Below are positions 7,441 to 15,098 of a stretch of 64,000 bases of DNA, in pieces. Position numbers and translations under genes: made by a program. Source of the DNA: an uncultured Eubacteriales bacterium (GTDB lineage Bacteria; Bacillota; Clostridia; Peptostreptococcales; Anaerovoracaceae); NCBI GenBank assembly GCA_900542295.1, contig UQNJ01000007.1, positions 1 to 64,000 of the forward strand, in the 5' to 3' direction. The notes below the pieces were generated by a model. That model worked only from the letters and a program-made list of their open reading frames with translations, did no database searches and was not told the DNA's origin. Numbering within the stretch: the stretch's first letter is position 1; each line of letters starts with the position of its first letter.

Positions 7441-8826
7441 ATGTATGACATAATCATCAGGAATGCTAAAATTATAGATGGAACAGGTGCTGCCGCCTAT
7501 AACAGCGACATAGCAATCAGACACGGAAAAATCGCTTCCATAGGAACTTTCAAAGAAACCGATGCAAAGGAATCATATGATGCAAAAGGACTTATAGCCA
7601 CACCTGGCTTCATTGATATCCATACCCACAGCGACAAAACTCTCATAACATTTCCAAAAAGCGAAAGCAGACTGCTTCAGGGAATAACAACAGAAATCGG
7701 CGGAAACTGTGGTATATCTCCGTTCCCTGTATCGAGCCGCTATCTTGACGACTTGAAATTATACGAAGGAGGCCGCCTCCCATATGAATGGCACGATACG
7801 AAAGGCTTCTTGGATTTCCTTGAGTCCACGGGAACAGGAACCAACTTCGGCTGCCTTGCAGGACACGGCAGCATAAGACTCGCCGTTATGGGATACAGCT
7901 CAAAAAAGGCATCTATAGAAGAATTGGAGAAGATGCGTAATTTAACAAAACAAGCTATAAAACAAGGCGCTTTCGGCATGTCCACCGGTCTTATATATCC
8001 TCCTGGTTCATATGCAGACGCAGACGAAATAATATACATTTTAAAAGCGCTTCAGGAGGAAGGTGGCTACTACGCAACACATATGCGGAACGAAAGAGAA
8101 TATCTAATAGATTCAGTCAAAGAATCAATTGCAGTTTCAAAAGCAAGCGGTGTGCCTTTGCAGATTTCGCATCACAAATCACTGCATATGCCTCTCTGGG
8201 GCAAAGCTGTTTACGAAACAACGGCACTGATCGAAGAAGCAAAAGACCAAGGTATAGATATCTGCTGTGATCAATACCCTTATGCAGCGTCAGCAACCAC
8301 TCTCAGTTCAGACATTCCATCATGGGCATTTGAAGGCGGAATCGACAAGCTTATCGAAAGGCTTAACAATCCGTTTACAAGAGCTAAGTTAAAAGAAGAA
8401 GCCGACCTTTCCCATAAAGGTAGATGGCACTGTATCAAAATATCATGGCTGGCAAGTGAAAAAAATCGCTGGATGATAGGTAAAGACGTAGAAGAAATCG
8501 GCAGACTGACAGGAAAAAGCGCCGCCGACACGGTATTCGACTTAGTTGCAGAAGAACGAAACATGGTAAACGAAGTGGATTTTGGAATGAGCGAGGAAGA
8601 CATCGAATTCATAATGAAAAAGGAATATGTGATGCCCGGCTCAGACGGCGAAAGTTATTCTCTTGATTTTGGCGGACAGCCTCATCCCCGCAATGAAGAT
8701 ACACCTACTTATGAAAATCCAAAAAAAGCTTGTAAAGGCATCAGAAAAGTTTTCGTCAACGGCAAACTTGCTGCTTCCGACGGAGCAGTAACAAACTGCA
8801 AAGCCGGTAAAATTTTAAGAAAATAA
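7441..8826 (+). CDS. N-acyl-D-amino-acid deacylase family amidohydrolase, internally shortened
   Basis: A 461-residue amidohydrolase of the D-aminoacylase type, which removes acyl groups from N-acyl-D-amino acids. Seen: N-terminal MYDIIIRNAKIIDGTG, the metal motif GFIDIHTHSD, the conserved GNCGISPFP, ISHHKS and C-terminal PGSDGESYSL. Family members are usually about 530 residues. Here the text jumps from QPHPR almost directly to TYENPKKACKGI, so about 65-70 residues usual at this point (the last barrel helix and the segment returning to the beta-sandwich) are absent without loss of frame. It may therefore be inactive or a divergent subfamily. A GAGGT site precedes the ATG. Second gene of the sigma-54 operon. 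Confidence 0.88.
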   Translation: MYDIIIRNAKIIDGTGAAAYNSDIAIRHGKIASIGTFKETDAKESYDAKGLIATPGFIDIHTHSDKTLITFPKSESRLLQGITTEIGGNCGISPFPVSSRYLDDLKLYEGGRLPYEWHDTKGFLDFLESTGTGTNFGCLAGHGSIRLAVMGYSSKKASIEELEKMRNLTKQAIKQGAFGMSTGLIYPPGSYADADEIIYILKALQEEGGYYATHMRNEREYLIDSVKESIAVSKASGVPLQISHHKSLHMPLWGKAVYETTALIEEAKDQGIDICCDQYPYAASATTLSSDIPSWAFEGGIDKLIERLNNPFTRAKLKEEADLSHKGRWHCIKISWLASEKNRWMIGKDVEEIGRLTGKSAADTVFDLVAEERNMVNEVDFGMSEEDIEFIMKKEYVMPGSDGESYSLDFGGQPHPRNEDTPTYENPKKACKGIRKVFVNGKLAASDGAVTNCKAGKILRK

Positions 8827-8930
8827 CAATACCATTGTACTTATATCTGCATTTCAGCATTAACACTCTTGCATCAGTTATTAAAACATCGACCCGAGTA
8901 TTAGCTTAAACAGATTTTTACAAAACAACA

Positions 8931-8965
8931 AAAGACGGACATCCGAACCGGATTTCCGTCTTTTT
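8931..8965 (+). terminator. Terminator of the sigma-54 operon
   Basis: The stem GACGGA...ATCCG / CGGAT...TCCGTC is followed by TTTTT, about 105 bases after the D-aminoacylase stop. Confidence 0.8.
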
Positions 8966-8992
8966 CTTTATGATGTATTAACCTTCAAATCG

Positions 8993-9018
8993 AAAGAGAC
9001 CTTACAAAAGGTCTCTTT
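8993..9018 (-). terminator. Hairpin terminator after tRNA-Thr
   Basis: The nine-base dyad AAAGAGACC / GGTCTCTTT lies seven bases beyond the tRNA 3' end on the minus strand. The T-tail is short, so it could also act in the plus direction. Confidence 0.6.
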
Positions 9019-9024
9019 CTTAAT

Positions 9025-9101
9025 TGGAGCTGTTGAGCAGACTTGAACTGCCGAACCTCTTCCTTACCAAGGAAGCGCTCTACCGACTGAGCTACAACAG
9101 C
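9025..9101 (-). tRNA. tRNA-Thr (anticodon GGT)
   Basis: On the minus strand GCTGTTG pairs with CAACAGC. The D arm is GCTCAGTCGGTAGAGC, the anticodon loop TTGGTAA gives GGT, the T loop is TTCAAGT, and CCA is encoded. All arms of the cloverleaf close. It lies between sigH and the tuf-proximal genes. Confidence 0.96.
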
Positions 9102-9174
9102 ATATTATATTTACAAGCGGTACGGCCGAATTGTCGCACCGCAGTAACTATCCTACTATATACAGCCAAAAATG

Positions 9175-9786
9175 TCAATATCCAAGATACTTATATATCT
9201 TTTTTTTGATTCTTTGCATAGCATTATCAACTGTTTTGTTGCTTCTGCGAATCTCGGCGGCTATCTCTCTATAGCCTTTGCCAAGCAACATTCTGTCAAG
9301 TATATTCTTCTCTAAAGGGCTGAATATCTCACTGCTGTCTGCCCGCAGAAACTCTGTTATTTCTTTTAAAAGCATTAGGCTTTCCGGGTCCTCGCATTTG
9401 TTCAGCACAAACCTTTCTTCAATCGGTTTTTCTTCACTTTCCGGTGTGTCCTGGTTCAAGGAAAGAGATTCATTTAAAATCTTATGTTTGGCTAAATTGG
9501 CCTTTCTTATTGCCGAGATAATCTGACGGTTGATGCACAGCTCTGCAAAAGTCTTAAAGGAAGCATTCTTGTCATCACGATATTCACGGATTGCCTTAAA
9601 AATGCCTATCATACCCTCCTGAACAACATCCTCTTTGTCACCGCCGATTATAAAATATGCACTGGACTTTCTTTTTGCCAGTTCTTTATATTTGCTTATC
9701 AAAAACTCTTCTGCGGTAGCACTGCCCTCTTGTGCCATCTTAACCAACTCTTCATCAGTAAGAATATTGTAATTATTTCTTTGCAT
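9175..9786 (-). CDS. sigH: RNA polymerase sigma factor SigH (sigma-70 family)
   Basis: A 203-residue sigma factor of the Spo0H type, which drives transition-phase and early sporulation genes in endospore formers. Region 2 is seen in DVVQEGMIGIFKAIREYRDDKNASFKTFAELCINRQIISAIRKA, and region 4 near the C-terminus has GKGYREIAAEIRRSNKTVDNAMQRIKKK. Its ATG overlaps the rlmB stop by 14 bases. The position after cysS-mrnC-rlmB is the classical sigH location in Bacillota. Confidence 0.94.
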   Translation of the reverse strand: MQRNNYNILTDEELVKMAQEGSATAEEFLISKYKELAKRKSSAYFIIGGDKEDVVQEGMIGIFKAIREYRDDKNASFKTFAELCINRQIISAIRKANLAKHKILNESLSLNQDTPESEEKPIEERFVLNKCEDPESLMLLKEITEFLRADSSEIFSPLEKNILDRMLLGKGYREIAAEIRRSNKTVDNAMQRIKKKIYKYLGY

Positions 9787-10549
9787 CTCTTTGCCTTCTT
9801 ACTTCATACAGCAAAACCGCAGCAGCATTAGAGGCATTTAATGAAGTTATTTTACCTACCATAGGCATGGAAACGGTAAAATCACAATTTTCCTTAACAA
9901 GCCTGCTTATTCCTGCGCCTTCGCTGCCTATAACAATAGCTATCTTTCCAGAAAGATCCGCCTTGTAATATTCACTTCCTCCCATATCGCATGCTGCTAT
10001 CCAAAAACCCTTCTCTTTAAGTTCTTCTATCGTTCTGACTATGTTTGTAACCCTGACACAGGGGACATACTCAATTGCACCTGCTGATGTTTTGGCTACA
10101 GTTTCTGTAAGTCCACAGGAATTGCGTTTTGGAATTATAACGCCATGAGCGCCTGCACATTCGGCAGTTCTCATAATTGCTCCCAGGTTATGAGGGTCTT
10201 CAAGATTATCAAGTATAACTACAAGCGGGTCTTCCCCCCTCTCGGCTGCAATTTCAAGAACATCTTCCATTGTCTTGTATTTATATGCTCCGATGTACGC
10301 AGCTACTCCCTGATGGTTTGAGCCGCATGAAAGCCGTTCAACAGTCTGCTTTTCCACACGCATAACGGGAATGTTTCTCTCTCTGGCAATAGCCGTAATC
10401 TTTGCAAGAGACCCCTCGGAAGATCCGGTGGCCACAAGAATCTTATCTATGTCTCTGCCGCTTTTCAAGGCTTCCAGCACAGGATTTCTTCCAAATATTA
10501 TATTATCCGGTCGAGTTTTTCCGTTCCTTCCGTTATTTCTTTCAGCCAT
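9773..10549 (-). CDS. rlmB: 23S rRNA (guanosine-2'-O)-methyltransferase RlmB
   Basis: A 258-residue SPOUT methyltransferase of the TrmH/RlmB family, predicted to methylate G2251 of 23S rRNA. It has an N-terminal substrate-binding domain (residues about 17-90) and the knot motifs DNLEDPHNLGAIMRTAE, IVIGSEGAGIS and SLNASNAAAVLLYE. In clusters of this type it sits between mrnC and sigH; here thyA and folA are inserted before it. The basic N-terminal tail is usual. Confidence 0.93.
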   Translation of the reverse strand: MAERNNGRNGKTRPDNIIFGRNPVLEALKSGRDIDKILVATGSSEGSLAKITAIARERNIPVMRVEKQTVERLSCGSNHQGVAAYIGAYKYKTMEDVLEIAAERGEDPLVVILDNLEDPHNLGAIMRTAECAGAHGVIIPKRNSCGLTETVAKTSAGAIEYVPCVRVTNIVRTIEELKEKGFWIAACDMGGSEYYKADLSGKIAIVIGSEGAGISRLVKENCDFTVSMPMVGKITSLNASNAAAVLLYEVRRQRDAKK

Positions 10550-10561
10550 ATAAGTTCCTCT

Positions 10562-11053
10562 TTAAATCCTTCTGTATTCTGTAAAAACATATTCTATGCC
10601 GTTTTCCTCTTTTGCCTCGCTTTGCCATACAAGCTCAAAATCGCCTGACTCATCAAGATTTGGAAAATATGTATCAGCATCAAACTCTTTTGCTAACCTT
10701 GTCACATAACATGAGTCACAGTACGGCAGAAGCTGCATATATATATCGCCGCCGCCCATTACCATTACATCATCCTTCTTCCCAAGACCATGCAAAACAG
10801 AAAGGAGTTCTTCCACACTGCCTGCTTTGATACATCCTTCCTTCTCAAAAGTTTCATTCCTTGTCAAAACAATATTTGTTCTTTTAGGAAGAGGTCTTCC
10901 TCCCGGCAGACTCTCAAGAGTTTTTCTTCCCATAACCACAATTTTACCTGTGGTCTTTTCTTTAAAATATTTCAAATCTCCCGGCAGATGGCAAAGCAAT
11001 TGTCCGTCTTTGCCTATGCCCCAGTTTTTATCTGCTGCTACTATTATCTTCAT
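10562..11053 (-). CDS. folA: Dihydrofolate reductase
   Basis: Reduces dihydrofolate to tetrahydrofolate with NADPH. About 163 residues, the normal length. Motifs: IIVAADKNWGIGKDGQLLCHLPGDLKYFK (active-site acid D in the LPGDL helix), VVMGRKTLESL, and the glycine-rich NADPH loop VMVMGGGDIY. The ATG at 11053 is chosen because it sits well behind TGGAGAT; a GTG one codon earlier is possible. It follows thyA by 13 bases, so thyA and folA form the usual thymidylate-cycle pair. Confidence 0.94.
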   Translation of the reverse strand: MKIIVAADKNWGIGKDGQLLCHLPGDLKYFKEKTTGKIVVMGRKTLESLPGGRPLPKRTNIVLTRNETFEKEGCIKAGSVEELLSVLHGLGKKDDVMVMGGGDIYMQLLPYCDSCYVTRLAKEFDADTYFPNLDESGDFELVWQSEAKEENGIEYVFTEYRRI

Positions 11054-11066
11054 CACATCTCCAAAA

Positions 11067-11897
11067 TTAAATAGCTATAGGAATATTAAGAATCTGCGGA
11101 TTTTTTTGGTAATCCTCTATCTTTATATCATCTACAGTAAAATCATAGAAGTTCGTAATATCAGGATTAAGGCTAAACTTTGGCGCCGGGTACTGAGGCC
11201 TTTTTATCAGCTCTTCAATTACCGGGATATGCCGGTCATATATATGTGCATCCGAAATCACATGAACAAGCTCGCCTGCCTTTAATCCGCTCACCTGTGC
11301 AAACATATGCAAAAGAACCGAATATTGAACAACATTCCAATTGTTTGCTGCAAGTATATCCTGCGACCTCTGATTCAGTATGCCATTAAGCCTGTCACCT
11401 GTAACATTAAACGTCATACTGTATGCACATGGCTCAAGGTTCATTTCCGCCAAATCACCAAATTTATATATATTTGTCAGGATTCTTCTTGAATACGGGG
11501 TGTTTTTCAGCTGCCACAGCACATTATCTACCTGATCCATTTCTCCCTGTGCAAATTTATATTTGATTCCCATCTGGTAACCATAAGCCTTACCGATAGA
11601 ACCCTCCTCATCAGCCCACTCATCCCATATATGACCTTTAAGGTCTTTAATGTTGTTGGATTTTCGCTGCCATATCCAGAGCACCTCATCCACAGCCGTT
11701 TTTATTGCCGTAGGTCGCAATGTAAGCGCAGGAAATTCTTCTGCAAGATTATAACGGTTTACAACTCCAAAAGTCTTGATTGTATGAGCCGGCGTTCCGT
11801 CTTCCCATCTGGCACGCACCGTCTGGCCCTCTGATGAATATCCGTTTTCAAGTATCTCCTTACACATGTTTACAAATAAGACATCTGCTTTACTCAT
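11067..11897 (-). CDS. thyA: Thymidylate synthase (ThyA type)
   Basis: Makes dTMP from dUMP using methylene-THF. At 276 residues it carries LDEVLWIW-type and KGHIWDEWADEEGSIGKAYGYQ motifs, the catalytic cysteine in EPCAYSMTFNV (many ThyA proteins have PPCH here), the dUMP-binding QRSQD, and HIYDRHIPVIEEL. The ATG overlaps the last codons of mrnC and is served by GGAG inside that gene. It acts with the downstream folA. Confidence 0.93.
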   Translation of the reverse strand: MSKADVLFVNMCKEILENGYSSEGQTVRARWEDGTPAHTIKTFGVVNRYNLAEEFPALTLRPTAIKTAVDEVLWIWQRKSNNIKDLKGHIWDEWADEEGSIGKAYGYQMGIKYKFAQGEMDQVDNVLWQLKNTPYSRRILTNIYKFGDLAEMNLEPCAYSMTFNVTGDRLNGILNQRSQDILAANNWNVVQYSVLLHMFAQVSGLKAGELVHVISDAHIYDRHIPVIEELIKRPQYPAPKFSLNPDITNFYDFTVDDIKIEDYQKNPQILNIPIAI

Positions 11898-12342
11898 TTT
11901 TAACTCCGTTATCCTTTACCTGATTTTTCCGTAAATCTCTTTTCTTTGCAATGTGTTTTTCTTCTATTATTCTGACCGCTTCGGCAGCTACCTCTTCCAC
12001 ACGGTTCATATCTCCGTCGAGATATAACGCCCCCAAGAGAGCTTCAAATGCAGTTGCCAGCTTATATTCAACAGGGTCTGCATTTTTAGGTCTGGAAGAA
12101 GTTCTATGGTTTCTTGCTCTTTTAGTTAAAGCAAGTTCCTCATCAGACAAAAAGCCTTTCATCATCTCCTTGATCGCAGCTGCTTGACCGGAAGCCCTAA
12201 CAAAAGGCACTGCCATATAATGCAGCCGGTCAGCATTAGGCTGACCGGTCTCCATAACCATTCTTCTTATATACACTTCATAAACTGCATCCCCCATGTA
12301 TGCAAGGGCTGTAGTGTTCATGTTCTTTATCTGCTGCTTCAT
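11890..12342 (-). CDS. mrnC: Mini-ribonuclease III
   Basis: A 150-residue RNase III domain without a dsRNA-binding domain, which matures 23S rRNA in Bacillota. The family sequence ALAYMGDAVYEVYIRR includes a catalytic Asp, and ATAFEALLGALYLDGD includes a catalytic Glu. Directly downstream of cysS (three-base gap) as in Bacillus and many clostridia. Confidence 0.93.
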   Translation of the reverse strand: MKQQIKNMNTTALAYMGDAVYEVYIRRMVMETGQPNADRLHYMAVPFVRASGQAAAIKEMMKGFLSDEELALTKRARNHRTSSRPKNADPVEYKLATAFEALLGALYLDGDMNRVEEVAAEAVRIIEEKHIAKKRDLRKNQVKDNGVKNE

Positions 12343-12345
12343 ATA

Positions 12346-13752
12346 TTACTCTTTTATTACCTGAACTCCCTGCGGCGTATCTTTAAGAGTTATTCCCATA
12401 GCTTTAAGACGATCTCTTATTTCATCAGCCTTTGCAAAATCTTTTGTTTTTCTTGCTGCTTGTCTCTCATCTATAAGCGCCTGAATTTCAGGTTCTATTT
12501 CTGTAACTTCTTTTGATGCATCCTGCTGAAGCAAGCCTAAAACGCCTGCAAGCTCCATAAGCAAATCAAGTGCTTTCTGTGCAAACTCACTTGTAGATCC
12601 ATTTTTCACTGCTGTATTGATTGCAGTAATTAGCTCAAATACTGCCGAAATTGCATCAGCCGTGTTTAAATCATCATCCATAGCTTCTATGAACTGCTGC
12701 CTGTATTTATCAAAACCTTTTAGCGTTTCCTTTTCAGCGTCAGTCATAGCTCCGGTTCCGGATGCAATAAGATGCTTTAAGTTAGCCTTGGCATTTCTCA
12801 TTCTGTTCAGACCATTCTGCGACTGCACAAGGATTTCTTCTCCAAAATCAATAGGGCCTCTGTACTGTCCGCTCAAAATAAGGAACCTGAGAACTTCTCC
12901 GTCATAAAGCTGAAGAAGGTCTCTTACGGTTTTGAAATTTCCAAGGGACTTAGACATCTTTATTCCGTCAATGTTGATATATCCGTTATGCATCCAGTAA
13001 TTTGCAAACGGCTTTCCGCTGTGTGCCTCAGACTGGGCAATTTCGTTTTCGTGATGAGGGAACTGTAAATCCTGCCCTCCTGCATGGATGTCTATAGTAT
13101 CGCCAAGATATTTTTTTGCCATCGTAGAACATTCTATATGCCATCCCGGTCTTCCCATTCCCCAAGGTGACTCCCATGCTATCTCGCTTTCTTCTTTTCG
13201 TGCTTTCCAGAGAGCGAAATCAAGAGGATCTTCTTTTTTCTCATCTACTGCTATTCTTGCTCCCGAAATAAGATCGTCTATATTCTTTCCTGACAGCTTT
13301 CCATATCCTTCAAATTTTCTCGCTCTGTAATAAACATCGCCATTTGACTCATATGCATATCCAAGGTCTATCAGATCCTGAACAAACTTTATTATGTCGT
13401 TCATGGTTTCAGTTACCCTCGGATGTACTGTTGCTTTCTTCACATTTAAAGCCGCTGCATCCTTGAAATATTCTTCTATATATTTTTCTCCCACCTCCTG
13501 AGCAGTGATCCCCTCTTCTTTTGCTCTGTTTATTATCTTATCGTCAACATCAGTAAAATTCTGAACAAACTTCACCTTGTATCCTCTGTATTCCAGATAT
13601 TTTCTCATTGTGTCGAAAACCACGAAAGGTCTGGCGTTACCTATATGAAAATAATTATAAACGGTAGGTCCGCATACATACATTCTGACCTTTCCTTCCT
13701 CGATAGGCACAAATTCTTCTTTTTTTCTTGTAAGAGTGTTATAGATTTTCAT
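12346..13752 (-). CDS. cysS: Cysteinyl-tRNA synthetase
   Basis: About 468 residues, class I synthetase. Motifs: the zinc-site cysteine in YVCGPTVYNY, the HIGH-like FHIGNARPFV, the zinc-binding FPHHENEIAQ and KMSKSLGNF. The start at 13752 (MKIYNTLTRKK) is preferred over an upstream in-frame codon at 13779 because GAGGGAGAT lies directly before it. It overlaps the end of cysE by 14 bases; the two are coupled as in many Bacillota. No T-box leader was seen in the region. Confidence 0.95.
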   Translation of the reverse strand: MKIYNTLTRKKEEFVPIEEGKVRMYVCGPTVYNYFHIGNARPFVVFDTMRKYLEYRGYKVKFVQNFTDVDDKIINRAKEEGITAQEVGEKYIEEYFKDAAALNVKKATVHPRVTETMNDIIKFVQDLIDLGYAYESNGDVYYRARKFEGYGKLSGKNIDDLISGARIAVDEKKEDPLDFALWKARKEESEIAWESPWGMGRPGWHIECSTMAKKYLGDTIDIHAGGQDLQFPHHENEIAQSEAHSGKPFANYWMHNGYINIDGIKMSKSLGNFKTVRDLLQLYDGEVLRFLILSGQYRGPIDFGEEILVQSQNGLNRMRNAKANLKHLIASGTGAMTDAEKETLKGFDKYRQQFIEAMDDDLNTADAISAVFELITAINTAVKNGSTSEFAQKALDLLMELAGVLGLLQQDASKEVTEIEPEIQALIDERQAARKTKDFAKADEIRDRLKAMGITLKDTPQGVQVIKE

Positions 13753-14401
13753 TTTTATCTCCCTCTTTCTCTGCCTCACGCAGTCTGTTTTCGAGTGTAA
13801 CTATTCTTCTTCTCAAACATTCGATTTCAACGGCAACAGGATCCGGCAAATCAACCTGATTCAAATCTTGTGTGCTCTGTCCGTTTCTCTTGACTATAGT
13901 TCCCGGAATTCCCACTACGGTACATCCCGGCGGCACTTCTTTAAGCACCACAGAGCCTGCTCCGATCTTAACATCGTCACCCACTTTAAACGGTCCCAAA
14001 ACCTTTGCTCCCGAACTTATCATAACTCTGTTTCCTATAGTAGGATGACGCTTTCCGGTATCTTTTCCCGTGCCTCCCAATGTAACTCCCTGATAAATCG
14101 TTACATCGTCTCCTATTTCTGTAGTTTCCCCTATTATTATAGCCATTCCGTGGTCAATAAAGCATCTTCTTCCTATAGTTGCTCCCGGATGTATCTCTAT
14201 ACCGGTAAACCATCTGGTCAGCTGGGATATTATACGAGCCAAAAGCTTAAGATTATGCTTATACAGCCAATGTGCAGGTCTATGCATTATCAGTGACCAT
14301 ATCCCCGGATAACATATAAGAACCTCAAACCCGTTTCTTGCTGCCGGGTCTTTCTCCACCACATTTCTTATATCTTCTCCAACCTCTTTGAAAAATCCCA
14401 T
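13739..14401 (-). CDS. cysE: Serine O-acetyltransferase
   Basis: Acetylates serine for cysteine synthesis. 220 residues with the helical N-terminal region and a left-handed beta-helix made of hexapeptide repeats (IHPGATIGRRCFIDHG; IGETTEIGDDVTIYQGVTLGGTG; AKVLGPFKVGDDVKIGAGSVV). The DHGMAIIIGET and HPTIG motifs are typical. It precedes and overlaps cysS, linking cysteine supply with its charging. Confidence 0.94.
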   Translation of the reverse strand: MGFFKEVGEDIRNVVEKDPAARNGFEVLICYPGIWSLIMHRPAHWLYKHNLKLLARIISQLTRWFTGIEIHPGATIGRRCFIDHGMAIIIGETTEIGDDVTIYQGVTLGGTGKDTGKRHPTIGNRVMISSGAKVLGPFKVGDDVKIGAGSVVLKEVPPGCTVVGIPGTIVKRNGQSTQDLNQVDLPDPVAVEIECLRRRIVTLENRLREAEKEGDKNENL

Positions 14402-14429
14402 TGTCTGTTATATACCTGCCTTTTAAAAA

Positions 14430-14912
14430 TTATTCTTCTACTACACTGATAGTCTTTATCACCTGAGGTTCTCTCGGGCAATCGCTCCAGTCTCTTGCAA
14501 CAGAAACAATTCTGTCGGCTTCCTCCATGCCCTCTGTAATCATGCCGAAAGCCGCATACTGTCCGTCGAGATGCGGAGCTTCCTCTACCATGATGAAAAA
14601 CTGTGAACCTGCGGAATTCGGGTCCATTGCTCTTGCCATTGAAAGAACTCCACGAGTATGATCCAAATCATTTCTTACTCCGTTTGCATCGAATTCACCC
14701 TTAATCGTATATCCCGGACCGCCTGTTCCGTTTCCCTTAGGGCATCCTCCCTGAATCATAAATCCCGGAATAACTCTATGGAAAGTCAGACCGTCATAAA
14801 AACCGTCGTTAGCCAGCTTTTCAAAATTTTCTACAGTTATAGGTGCATGCTGAGGGTAAAGCTCTCCTCTCATCACATTTCCGTTTTCCATTTCTATAGT
14901 TACTCTTTTCAT
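14430..14912 (-). CDS. Peptidyl-prolyl cis-trans isomerase, cyclophilin type
   Basis: About 160 residues, cytosolic (no signal peptide). The cyclophilin core is plain: YDGLTFHRVIPGFMIQGGCPKGNGTGGPGYTIKGEF, then GVLSMARAMDPNSAGSQFFIM and LDGQYAAFGMI, which include the catalytic Arg and the substrate-pocket residues. The start at 14912 is chosen because GGAGG lies at the right distance; the longer frame to 14951 would place a strong hairpin inside the coding region. Confidence 0.94.
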   Translation of the reverse strand: MKRVTIEMENGNVMRGELYPQHAPITVENFEKLANDGFYDGLTFHRVIPGFMIQGGCPKGNGTGGPGYTIKGEFDANGVRNDLDHTRGVLSMARAMDPNSAGSQFFIMVEEAPHLDGQYAAFGMITEGMEEADRIVSVARDWSDCPREPQVIKTISVVEE

Positions 14913-14933
14913 CTTTTTCCTCCGTAACCTATC

Positions 14934-14957
14934 GACTGCATGGAAAACCATGCAGTC
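14934..14957 (-). promoter_or_regulatory. Perfect hairpin in the leader of the cyclophilin gene
   Basis: GACTGCATGG and CCATGCAGTC (ten paired bases, four-base loop) lie 11 bases before the GGAGG of the cyclophilin gene. There is no T-tract, so it is not an obvious terminator; it may stabilise the mRNA 5' end. Confidence 0.55.
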
Positions 14958-15027
14958 TGCATCATCATTTTTATGTTTTAAAATTTCAGTTTATAAATTT
15001 AGATTTGTATAACCCTTAATACAAGAT

Positions 15028-15097
15028 ACCACATAAGATTACCAAATAAACGCACGACCGAATCTGCCGTCAAAATCCGTTTATTAAATCATGTGGT
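15028..15097. repeat. Imperfect 70-base inverted repeat after proS
   Basis: The arms ACCACAT / ATGTGGT, GATT / AATC and AATAAACG / CGTTTATT nest in order, with small bulges. The element begins two bases beyond the proS stop and has no T-tail. It could be an RNA 3'-end structure or a small palindromic element; no second copy was noticed in the window. Confidence 0.5.
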
Positions 15098-15098
15098 C

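Noticed and set aside
14934..14957. The hairpin before the cyclophilin gene as a terminator
   Set aside because: There is no T-tract on either strand, and it lies between promoter-proximal sequence and the ribosome site, so a leader hairpin is more likely.
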